DNA of 64,000 nt, taken from Streptomyces phaeofaciens (GTDB lineage: Bacteria > Actinomycetota > Actinomycetes > Streptomycetales > Streptomycetaceae). The DNA lies in NCBI RefSeq assembly GCF_014648915.1, contig NZ_BMSA01000006.1, positions 186,001 through 250,000 of the forward strand. The letters run 5' to 3'. This document shows, in pieces, positions 31,360-38,279 of the stretch (positions are counted from its first letter, which is position 1; the number at the start of each line of letters is the position of its first letter). The notes under the pieces are model-generated. The model saw nothing but the letters and a program-made list of their open reading frames with translations, did no database searches and had not been told where the DNA came from. The position numbers were made by a program, and so were the translations under genes.

Positions 31360-32334
31360 GTGGCCGACACGGCGATCACCGTCGAAGGCGCCCGCAAGAC
31401 CTACGGCGGCAAACGCGCCGCCCCCGCGCTGGACGGCCTCGGCCTCGAGGTCGCCCGCGGCACCGTGCACGGGGTGCTCGGCCCCAACGGGGCGGGCAAG
31501 ACCACCCTGGTCCGGATCCTCGCCACCCTGCTGCGACCGGACGGCGGCCGGATCGAGGTCGCCGGACACGATGTGCTGACCGAGGCCCGCGCGGTGCGCC
31601 GCCGCATCGGCCTGCTCGGCCAGCACGCCGCCCTCGACGAGGAACTGGGCGGCCGCCAGAACCTGGAGCTGTTCGGCCGCCTCCACCGTCTCGGCGCCCG
31701 CCACGCGCGCGTGCGCGCCGACGAACTCCTGGAGCGTTTCGACCTCACCGGCACCGGCCGCAAGCCCGTCCGGGCCTACAGCGGAGGCATGCGCCGCCGC
31801 CTCGACCTCGCCGCCTCCCTGATCACCGACCCGGAGGTGCTCTTCCTCGACGAACCGACCACCGGCCTCGACCCGCGCGGCCGCGCCGAGGTGTGGGCGT
31901 CCGTCCGCTCCCTGGTCGGCGGCGGCACGACCGTCCTGCTCACCACCCAGTATCTGGAGGAGGCCGACCAGCTCGCCGAGCGCGTCTCGGTCGTCGACCA
32001 CGGCCGGGTCGTCGCCGACGGCACCCCGGACGACCTGAAGACCCTGACCGGCGGCGACCGCATCGACATCGTCCTGCGCGATGCCGGCCACCTGGGAGCC
32101 GCCGTCGCCCTGCTGCCGCTGCCCGCCGCCGCCATCTCCGTCGACGCCGACCGCCGGCTGATCTCCGCCCGGGTCACCGACCGGATGGCGGCGCTCTCCG
32201 GCGTCGTCCACGCGCTGGAGGCGTCCGGCATCGAGGCGGCGGACATCGCCCTGCGCCGCCCGACCCTGGACGAGGTGTTCCTGCACCTCACGGGCGGCGA
32301 CCACCGTACGGACCGGACCGAGGAGGCCGTATGA
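31360..32334 (+). CDS. ABC transporter ATP-binding protein (DrrA/daunorubicin-resistance type)
   Basis: This 324-aa ATPase powers an export system. Walker A is GPNGAGKTT (residue 41 on), the Q-loop is LLGQHAALDEEL, the signature is YSGGMRRRLDLA, Walker B is VLFLDEPTTGLDP and the switch is TTQYLEEADQLAERV. The extra C-terminal 90 residues, including RRPTLDEVFLHLTG, are the DrrA-type tail. GTG 31360 has GAGGGAG 8 nt upstream. The stop overlaps the permease start (ATGA), so the two proteins are made together. Confidence 0.95.
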   Translation: MADTAITVEGARKTYGGKRAAPALDGLGLEVARGTVHGVLGPNGAGKTTLVRILATLLRPDGGRIEVAGHDVLTEARAVRRRIGLLGQHAALDEELGGRQNLELFGRLHRLGARHARVRADELLERFDLTGTGRKPVRAYSGGMRRRLDLAASLITDPEVLFLDEPTTGLDPRGRAEVWASVRSLVGGGTTVLLTTQYLEEADQLAERVSVVDHGRVVADGTPDDLKTLTGGDRIDIVLRDAGHLGAAVALLPLPAAAISVDADRRLISARVTDRMAALSGVVHALEASGIEAADIALRRPTLDEVFLHLTGGDHRTDRTEEAV

Positions 32335-33098
32335 GCGGCTACGCCCACGCCCTGACCGATTCCTGGACCATGACCCGGCGCGAACTCGCCCACTGGGCAC
32401 GGCAGCCGGGACAGGTGCTCGTCGCCCTGGTCTTCCCCGTGATGCTGCTGCTGATGTTCGGCTATCTGATCGGCGGCGGCCGGGGCGTGCGCGGCGACTA
32501 CGTCGACTACCTCGTCCCCGGCATGCTCGCGCTGACCATGGCCTTCGGCCTGGAAGGCACGATGCTCGCCGTCACCCGGGACCTCGACAAGGGCGTCATC
32601 GACCGCTTCCGTTCGCTGCCCATGGCCAACGGGGCGGTGCTGGTGGGCCGTTCCGCCGCGGACATGCTCCAGTCCGCGGCCGCCCTCGCGCTGATGACCG
32701 GCACCGCGCTCGCCCTGGGCTGGCGTCCGCACGGCGGCTTGGGGGCGTACGCCGGGGCCGCCGGGCTCCTTCTGCTGTTCCGGTTCGCGATGCTGTGGAT
32801 CGGCATCCACCTGGCCCTGGTCGCCGGGAAACCGGAGATGGTGCAGGCCGTGCAGATCCTGGTCTGGCCGGTCGGCTTCCTCTCCAACGCCTTCGCCGCC
32901 CCGGACTCCATGCCCGACTGGCTCGCCACGGTCGTCCGGTGGAACCCGCTCTCCCGGACCGCGACCGCCGTACGGCACCTGCTCGGCGGCCCCGGCGGGG
33001 AGCAGGGGCACGTCTGGGCGGCGGTGGCCTGGCCGCTGGCCCTGCTGGCGGTGTTCTTCCCGCTGGCGGTACGGCGGTTCGCGCGCCCACGCCACTGA
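32331..33098 (+). CDS. ABC-2 type permease, partner of the DrrA-like ATPase
   Basis: The 255-aa membrane protein has six predicted hydrophobic segments: VLVALVFPVMLLLMFGYL, LVPGMLALTMAFGLEGTML, ALALMTGTALALGW, AGAAGLLLLFRFAMLWIGIHLALV, ILVWPVGFLSNAFAAP and AVAWPLALLAVFFPLAV. The N-terminal TMTRRELAHWARQPGQ is the usual cytoplasmic elbow helix. The match is to ABC2_membrane/DrrB proteins that export lipophilic drugs. Its gene is translationally coupled to the ATPase gene. No biosynthetic cluster is visible in the window, so the substrate is unknown. Confidence 0.93.
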   Translation: MSGYAHALTDSWTMTRRELAHWARQPGQVLVALVFPVMLLLMFGYLIGGGRGVRGDYVDYLVPGMLALTMAFGLEGTMLAVTRDLDKGVIDRFRSLPMANGAVLVGRSAADMLQSAAALALMTGTALALGWRPHGGLGAYAGAAGLLLLFRFAMLWIGIHLALVAGKPEMVQAVQILVWPVGFLSNAFAAPDSMPDWLATVVRWNPLSRTATAVRHLLGGPGGEQGHVWAAVAWPLALLAVFFPLAVRRFARPRH

Positions 33099-33134
33099 GG
33101 CCGCGGCCCGAGGGGGTGGCTGCGCCCTCAGTGG
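33092..33134. terminator. Possible bidirectional terminator between permease and glutamate decarboxylase genes
   Basis: CCACTGAGG (33092-33100) and CCTCAGTGG (33126-33134) are 9-bp complementary arms enclosing the 25 bp between the two convergent stop codons. The loop is long, so this is a weak call. Confidence 0.35.
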
Positions 33135-34528
33135 TGGAAGCCGGTCGCCGCCCCCGCGTCCCTGGGCGACGGGCCCGACTGGCGCCGCAGCTCCGGCAGC
33201 AGCCGGGTGAGGTCGTCCATGAACAGCTCTGCGAGGTCCTCCGAGAAGCCGTTGCGGCAGACCACCCGCACCACGGACAGGTCCTCCCGGTTCGGCGGGA
33301 ACGTGTACGCCGGCACCAGCCAGCCGCTCTCCCGCAGCCGCCGGGAGACGTCGAAGACGTCGTACGCCTTCACCTCCGGGGCCGTGGTGAAGGCGAAGAC
33401 GGGCAGTTCGTCGCCCCGGGTCAGGAGACGGAAGTCGCCGAGGGCCTCCACCTTCTCGGCGATGCCCCGGGCCACGTCCCGCGTGGACTGCTGCACCGCG
33501 CGATAGCCCTCGCGGCCCAGCCGCAGCAGCGTGTAGTACTGCGCGACGACCTGGGCGCCGGGCCGGGAGAAGTTCAGCGCGAAGGTCGGCATGTCACCGC
33601 CCAGGTAGTTGACCCGGAAGACCAGCTCCTCGGGCAGCGCCTCCTTGTCGCGCCACAGCGCCCAGCCGACGCCGGGGTACACCAGCCCGTACTTGTGGCC
33701 CGAGGTGTTGATCGACGCCACGCGCGGGAGGCGGAAGTCCCACACCAGGTCCTCGTCGAGGAAGGGCGCGACCATCGCGCCGGACGCGCCGTCCACATGC
33801 ACCGGGACGTCGAGGCCGGTGCGCTCCTGAAGGGCGTCCAGGGCCGCGCACAGGTCGGCGATCGGCTCGTAGGAGCCGTCGAAGGTGGAGCCGAGGATGC
33901 CGACGACCCCGATGGTGTTCTCGTCGCACAGACCGGCGGCGGCCTGTGGGTCCAGGTGGTAGCGCTCGCCCTCCATCGGGACGAGGCGGGCCTCCACCTC
34001 CCAGAAGTTGCAGAACTTCTCCCAGCACACCTGGACGTTGACGCCCATGATCAGGTTCGGGCGGGTGGTCGCCGTCGGGTTCCGCTTGCTCCAGCGGCGC
34101 TTGAGAGCCATCCCGGCCAGCATGCACGCCTCGCTCGATCCGGTCGTCGAACAGCCCACCGCCGCCGACGGATCCGGCGCGTTCCACAGGTCGGCGAGCA
34201 TCGCCACACAGCGGCGCTCCAGCTCGGCGGTGCGCGGGTACTCGTCCTTGTCGATCATGTTCTTGTCGCGGCACTCCGCCATCAGGACGGCGGCCTGCGG
34301 TTCCATCCAGGTGGTGACGAAGGTGGCCAGGTTCAGCCGGGAGTTGCCGTCCAGCATCAGCTCGTCGTGCACCAGCTGATAGGCCGTCGACGGCGAGATC
34401 GGGGCGTCCGGCATCCGGTGCTTGGGCGGCGCCTCGGTCATACCGCCGACCGGATTCGCCTCGCCGAAGAAGGGGTTGACGGACAGCGGGCGCTCGTCGG
34501 GCTTCGCGGGACCTTTGTGCAACGCCAT
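33128..34528 (-). CDS. gad: Glutamate decarboxylase (PLP-dependent)
   Basis: This 466-aa enzyme converts L-glutamate to GABA with consumption of a proton. The PLP Lys is in NTSGHKYG (residue 279, near Lys276 of E. coli GadB). The upstream HVDGASGAMVAPF and CSTTGSSEACMLAGMALKRRW complete the cofactor site. Length and motif order match GadB. The ATG follows GGAGGCAC by a few nt. A ClC-type channel gene ends 30 bp upstream in the same direction, so both are likely one transcript; enteric acid resistance also combines a glutamate decarboxylase with a ClC protein. No GadC-like antiporter is in the window. Confidence 0.95.
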   Translation of the reverse strand: MALHKGPAKPDERPLSVNPFFGEANPVGGMTEAPPKHRMPDAPISPSTAYQLVHDELMLDGNSRLNLATFVTTWMEPQAAVLMAECRDKNMIDKDEYPRTAELERRCVAMLADLWNAPDPSAAVGCSTTGSSEACMLAGMALKRRWSKRNPTATTRPNLIMGVNVQVCWEKFCNFWEVEARLVPMEGERYHLDPQAAAGLCDENTIGVVGILGSTFDGSYEPIADLCAALDALQERTGLDVPVHVDGASGAMVAPFLDEDLVWDFRLPRVASINTSGHKYGLVYPGVGWALWRDKEALPEELVFRVNYLGGDMPTFALNFSRPGAQVVAQYYTLLRLGREGYRAVQQSTRDVARGIAEKVEALGDFRLLTRGDELPVFAFTTAPEVKAYDVFDVSRRLRESGWLVPAYTFPPNREDLSVVRVVCRNGFSEDLAELFMDDLTRLLPELRRQSGPSPRDAGAATGFHH

Positions 34529-34558
34529 GGATGTGCCTCCTGAGGGATCGAGGGGATG

Positions 34559-35872
34559 TCAGCCGACGGGGGTTCCGTCCGCGCGCAGCTGCATCTGGGG
34601 GCGCCCCGTCACCAGCAGCCAGGCCGGCAGCGAGGCGAAGCAGAGAAGGGTGATGATCGTGGGCGAGGCGACCATGACGGCGGCGGTGAACAGGCTCAGC
34701 CAGCCGTGCCGGGTGATCGCCAGCAGGACGCCGAGCACACCCGCCGCGGCCCCGACCGACGGATGCACCCCGGACACGAGCGCGTGGGCGGTGAGGCCGA
34801 AGGCGGCCCCGACGAACACCGCCGGGAAGATCCGCCCGCCCCGGAACCCGCAGGACGCGGCGACCACCAGCGCGGCCAGCTTCACCACCGTCATCGTGGC
34901 GAACTCCCCGGCCGTCCAGCCGTCGGGATCGGCCGCCAGCTCCTCGACCTCGTCCAGCCCCTTGAAAAGCGTCAGATGGCCGCCCAGGGCCCCCAGCATC
35001 CCCAGGACGACCCCGCCGGCGGGCAGCATCAGCATCGGGTGCCGCAGCCGCCCGAACGCGCCGTGGACGTACGGGAAGACGCGCACCGCGCCCATGCCGA
35101 GCAGCGCGGCCGCGGACGCGATCACCAGCGCCGCCAGCAGATCGCCCCCGTCGGGCCGGCCCAGCGGCGGCAGGCCCAGGTCGAAGGTCGGATGGGCCAC
35201 CAGGTCGGTGGTGAGCGCGCCGGCCGCGGCGGCCACCAGCGGGGCGAACACGTTGTCCCACAGCGCGCCCTTCGCCGGCCGCCCGGCCAGCGCCTCGGAG
35301 ATCACCAGCGCCGCCGCGACGGGCGTACCGAACAGGGCGCCGATCGTCGCCGCCTCGGCGAGCATCGGCCACACCCGGCCGGGCAGCCGGGGCAGCAGGC
35401 GGTGCCCGATCCAGAAGGCCAGCCCCACGTTCACCGCGATGATCGGGTTCTCCGGGCCCAGGCTCGGCCCGCCCGCCAGCATCAGGACGGCGGCCAGGGT
35501 CAGCCCGGGGAGCACTCCGACCGGCAGCACGGGCGCGTCCAGCCCGGTGGTCGCCGGGTCGGGCCCCGCGTGCCCCGGCACCTTCCACACCACCAGCCCC
35601 ACCGCGACGCCGGTCGCGGTGAGCACGACCATCATCCAGAACACGGAGTACCGGCCCACGCCCAGCGCGTCCGGCAGATCCCCCCAGAGCACGTCCTGCA
35701 GCTGCTCGGCCACCCCGCTCACCAGCAGGAGCAGCAGGCTGGCGGTCACCCCGACGACCAGGGCGGGCAGGATCAGGGGCAGCAGCGCGCGGGCGGGCGT
35801 CGCCGGAGCGGTGGGCGCGTGCCGCGCGGTCTCCTGGGCCACAGGCTCACGATAAGCGGGCAAAAGGGACAT
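34559..35872 (-). CDS. ClC-family chloride channel/transporter-like membrane protein
   Basis: This 437-aa protein has about ten hydrophobic segments. GPSLGPENPIIAV is in the position of the ClC GxGxP selectivity motif with the gating glutamate in PENP, and GFRGGRIFPAVFVGAAFGL matches the GGxF(x)P pore motif. It is closest in build to the YfeO-type ion-channel branch. In S. coelicolor-like chromosomes it sits with gad. A proposed role is to dissipate charge during proton-consuming decarboxylation; that is inference from the neighbour. ATG 35872 has AAAAGGGA on the coding strand only downstream, and the upstream leader is GC-rich without a strong ribosome-binding site, so the start is not certain. 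Confidence 0.85.
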   Translation of the reverse strand: MSLLPAYREPVAQETARHAPTAPATPARALLPLILPALVVGVTASLLLLLVSGVAEQLQDVLWGDLPDALGVGRYSVFWMMVVLTATGVAVGLVVWKVPGHAGPDPATTGLDAPVLPVGVLPGLTLAAVLMLAGGPSLGPENPIIAVNVGLAFWIGHRLLPRLPGRVWPMLAEAATIGALFGTPVAAALVISEALAGRPAKGALWDNVFAPLVAAAAGALTTDLVAHPTFDLGLPPLGRPDGGDLLAALVIASAAALLGMGAVRVFPYVHGAFGRLRHPMLMLPAGGVVLGMLGALGGHLTLFKGLDEVEELAADPDGWTAGEFATMTVVKLAALVVAASCGFRGGRIFPAVFVGAAFGLTAHALVSGVHPSVGAAAGVLGVLLAITRHGWLSLFTAAVMVASPTIITLLCFASLPAWLLVTGRPQMQLRADGTPVG

Positions 35873-35918
35873 GACATCCGGGGGCGTCCGGGCGGGAACC
35901 GCCGGGGACGGGCCGGGC

Positions 35919-35949
35919 TTGCACCTCACGCGACGTGAGGACGCACCGT
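35919..35949 (+). promoter_or_regulatory. tipA-type thiopeptide-inducible promoter (MerR architecture)
   Basis: TTGCAC (35919-35924), the perfect dyad CCTCACG-3-CGTGAGG (35924-35940) and CACCGT (35944-35949) reproduce the layout of the S. lividans tipA promoter: -35 TTGCAC, an inverted repeat in a 19-bp spacer and a CAGCGT-like -10. The long spacer is typical of MerR promoters, which need the activator to untwist DNA. Confidence 0.88.
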
Positions 35950-35977
35950 GGAGGCGTACCGAGAAGGGAGCGGAGAA

Positions 35978-36739
35978 GTGAGCTACTCCGTAGGACAGGT
36001 CGCGGCCTTCGCCGGGGTCACGGTGCGCACCCTGCACCACTACGACGAGATCGGACTGCTCGTCCCCGGCGGCCGCAGCCACGCGGGCCACCGGCGCTAC
36101 GACGACGCCGACCTCGACCGGCTCCAGCAGATCCTGTTCTACCGCGAGCTCGGCTTCCCGCTGGAGGAGGTCGCCGCCCTGCTCGACGACCCGGACGCGG
36201 ACCCGCGCGCGCACCTGCGCCGCCAGCACGAACTGCTGACCGCCCGGATCGAGAAGCTGACGAAGATGGCGGCGGCCGTGGAACACGCCATGGAGGCACG
36301 CACGATGGGTATCGACCTCACTCCCGAGGAGCGGTTCGAGGTCTTCGGGGACAAGGATCCCGAGCGGTACGCGGAGGAGGCGGAGGCGCGCTGGGGCGGC
36401 ACCGAGGCCTACGCCGAGTCGCAGCGCCGCGCCGCCCGCTACACCAAGGACGACTGGAAACGGATCCAGGCCGAGGTCGACGCCTGGAGCGAGCGCTACG
36501 CCGCCCTGATGGCCGCGGGCGAGCTCCCGGACGGCGAGGCGGCCATGGACCTCGCCGAGGAGCACCGGCGGCACATCGGCACCTGGTACTACGAGTGCCC
36601 GTACGAGATGCACCGGTGCCTGGGCGAGATGTACGTGGCCGACGAACGCTTCAAGGCGTTCTACGACACCATGCGGCCGGGCCTCGCCGAGCACCTCAGG
36701 GAGGCGATCCTGGCGAACGCGGCCCGGCACACCTCCTAG
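35978..36739 (+). CDS. tipA: TipA: MerR-family thiopeptide-responsive activator (TipAL with internal TipAS)
   Basis: The 253-aa TipAL form starts at GTG 35978 (GGGAG 8 nt upstream). Residues 1-70 are the MerR winged helix (SYSVGQVAAFAGVTVRTLHHYDEIGLL), then comes a coiled coil (about 75-110) and the TipAS drug-binding domain. An internal ATG at 36305 encodes Met110 in front of GIDLTPEERFEVFGD, giving the 144-aa TipAS form, as in S. lividans. Cys207 (YYECPYEMH) and Cys214 (HRCLGEMY) are both kept; Cys214 is the residue I recall as the covalent attachment site for thiostrepton-type dehydroalanine tails. The protein should activate its own promoter at 35919 when it captures a thiopeptide. The length and numbering match the founder protein exactly. 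Confidence 0.97.
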   Translation: MSYSVGQVAAFAGVTVRTLHHYDEIGLLVPGGRSHAGHRRYDDADLDRLQQILFYRELGFPLEEVAALLDDPDADPRAHLRRQHELLTARIEKLTKMAAAVEHAMEARTMGIDLTPEERFEVFGDKDPERYAEEAEARWGGTEAYAESQRRAARYTKDDWKRIQAEVDAWSERYAALMAAGELPDGEAAMDLAEEHRRHIGTWYYECPYEMHRCLGEMYVADERFKAFYDTMRPGLAEHLREAILANAARHTS

Positions 36740-36740
36740 G

Positions 36741-36774
36741 GGTCGTGGTCCGGGGTCAGACCCGGGCCACGACC
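36741..36774. terminator. Bidirectional terminator between tipA and the YbjQ gene
   Basis: Arms GGTCGTGGTCCGGG (36741-36754) and CCCGGGCCACGACC (36761-36774) pair over 14 bp with one mismatch and a 6-nt loop. It begins 1 nt after the tipA stop and overlaps the last codons of the convergent gene. Confidence 0.7.
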
Positions 36775-37121
36775 ACCGCGGTCCCGTACGCGCACACCTC
36801 GGTGCCCACGTCCGCGGCCTCCGACACGTCGAAGCGGAAGGCCAGCACGGCGTTGGCGCCCCGCGCGCGTGCCTGCTCGACGAGCCGGTCCATGGCCTGG
36901 TTGCGGGTCTGCACCAGGGTCTTCGTCAGACCCTTCAGCTCACCGCCGACCATCGACTTCAGGCCCGCGCCGATCTGGCTGCCCAGGTGCCGCGAGCGCA
37001 CGGTGAGTCCGAAGACCTCGCCGATGACCTGCTCGACCCGGAACCCGGGAACGTCGTTCGTGGTGACGACCAGTACGTCCGACTGGGTTCCCTGGCCGCC
37101 GCCGTAGTCCTCGATGCCCAT
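36756..37121 (-). CDS. YbjQ/UPF0145 family protein
   Basis: This 121-aa protein has the family pattern LVVTTNDVPGFRVEQVIGEVFGLTVRSRHLGSQIGAGLKSMVGGELKGLTKTLVQTRNQAMDRLVEQARARGANAVLAFRFD and a C-terminal YGTAVVV strand. It is annotated elsewhere as a heavy-metal-binding domain, but no Cys/His cluster is present here and the true function is not known; the fold forms pentamers in related structures. The single Cys is near the C-terminus. It is convergent with tipA and divergent from the DedA gene. Confidence 0.88.
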   Translation of the reverse strand: MGIEDYGGGQGTQSDVLVVTTNDVPGFRVEQVIGEVFGLTVRSRHLGSQIGAGLKSMVGGELKGLTKTLVQTRNQAMDRLVEQARARGANAVLAFRFDVSEAADVGTEVCAYGTAVVVARV

Positions 37122-37259
37122 GTTCACAGCTTTGACCGAGGACGGGCACAGTGCATCCTGGGAGAAGCCCTGGGAACCTGGTCCTGTGGCGCTGCGTTGA
37201 TAGCTTGGGGCGGTCTCGCCGCCGCACCGATCGCCCTCACCCCTCAGGAGCCCGGAACC

Positions 37260-38225
37260 GTGACGACTCTTGCCCTCGGACCGAGCTGGCTGGACCCCGA
37301 CTATCTCCTCGACAGCTTCGGCATCTGGGGTCTGCTGCTCATCGTCTTCGCGGAGTCCGGCCTGCTCATCGGGTTCTTCCTGCCGGGTGACTCGCTGCTG
37401 TTCACCGCCGGCCTGCTGATCACCTCGGGCCAGCTGGACTTTCCGCTGTGGGGTGCGGTCGCCCTGATCTGCGTCGCCGCCATCCTGGGCGACCAGGCGG
37501 GTTACATGTTCGGCAAGAAGGTCGGCCCGTCGCTCTTCACCCGCCCGGACTCCCGCCTGTTCAAGCAGGAGAACGTCGCCAAGGCCCACGAGTTCTTCGA
37601 GAAGCACGGCCCGAAGTCCCTGATCCTGGCCCGCTTCGTGCCCATCGTGCGCACGTTCACGCCGATCATCGCCGGCGTCAGCGGCATGAAGTACCGCTCG
37701 TTCGTGACCTTCAACATCATCGGCGGTGTCCTGTGGGGCGCCGGTGTGACGCTGCTCGGCTCCTGGCTCGGCAACATCGACTTCGTCAAGAAGAACGTCG
37801 AGGCGATCCTGATCCTGATCGTCTTCGTCTCGGTGATCCCGATCGTCATCGAGTTCATGAAGGCCCGCCGCGAGGCGAAGAAGAACCCCCCGCAGGCCCC
37901 CGCCGAGCCGCAGCCGACGCCGTACGGCCAGACCCCGCACCAGCAGCCCCCGGTCATGGACGACGCCACGACCCAGCTCCGCCGCATCGACGAGCACGAG
38001 CCGTACGGCCACCAGAGCGCCCAGCCCCGGCAGAACGGCCACCAGAACCCCCAGCAGAACGGCCGGCAGGACGACTACTACGGCCGGCAGTACCCCCAGC
38101 AGCAGCCGTACCCGCAGCAGCAGCCCTACCCCCAGCAGCAGACCTGGGACCAGCAGCCCCAGCAGCAGCAGCCCTACGGCGCCCAGCAGAACGGCCAGTA
38201 CCCGTACGACAACCAGGGCTACTGA
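37260..38225 (+). CDS. DedA-family membrane protein with Q/P/Y-rich tail
   Basis: The 321-aa product has a DedA core (residues about 10-205) with the family markers ESGLLIGFFLPGDSLLFTAGLL, GYMFGKKVGP and FVPIVRTFTPIIAGVSGM, and about five hydrophobic segments. DedA proteins are now viewed as undecaprenyl-phosphate and phospholipid flippases; the charged R and P of the VRTFxP motif are present. The C-terminal 110 residues are cytoplasmic low complexity, very rich in Gln, Pro, Tyr and Asn, with PQQQPYPQQQ repeats; I do not know this tail from E. coli DedA. GTG 37260 has AGGAG 10 nt upstream. Confidence 0.92.
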   Translation: MTTLALGPSWLDPDYLLDSFGIWGLLLIVFAESGLLIGFFLPGDSLLFTAGLLITSGQLDFPLWGAVALICVAAILGDQAGYMFGKKVGPSLFTRPDSRLFKQENVAKAHEFFEKHGPKSLILARFVPIVRTFTPIIAGVSGMKYRSFVTFNIIGGVLWGAGVTLLGSWLGNIDFVKKNVEAILILIVFVSVIPIVIEFMKARREAKKNPPQAPAEPQPTPYGQTPHQQPPVMDDATTQLRRIDEHEPYGHQSAQPRQNGHQNPQQNGRQDDYYGRQYPQQQPYPQQQPYPQQQTWDQQPQQQQPYGAQQNGQYPYDNQGY

Positions 38226-38235
38226 GCGCCTGGGA

Positions 38236-38259
38236 TCCCGGGGCCCCGAGGCCCCGGGA
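38236..38259. terminator. Terminator between DedA and ThrE-like genes
   Basis: TCCCGGGGCC (38236-38245) and GGCCCCGGGA (38250-38259) form a perfect 10-bp stem with a CCGA loop between convergent genes. A second, smaller stem (CTGAGGG at 38265-38271 and CCCTCAG at 38277-38283) follows and overlaps the ThrE stop. Confidence 0.75.
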
Positions 38260-38279
38260 CAGCCCTGAGGGCGCGTCCC

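Noticed and set aside
35881..36739. Thiopeptide biosynthetic cluster near tipA
   Set aside because: No precursor peptide, YcaO, lantibiotic-type dehydratase or radical SAM gene is in the window.
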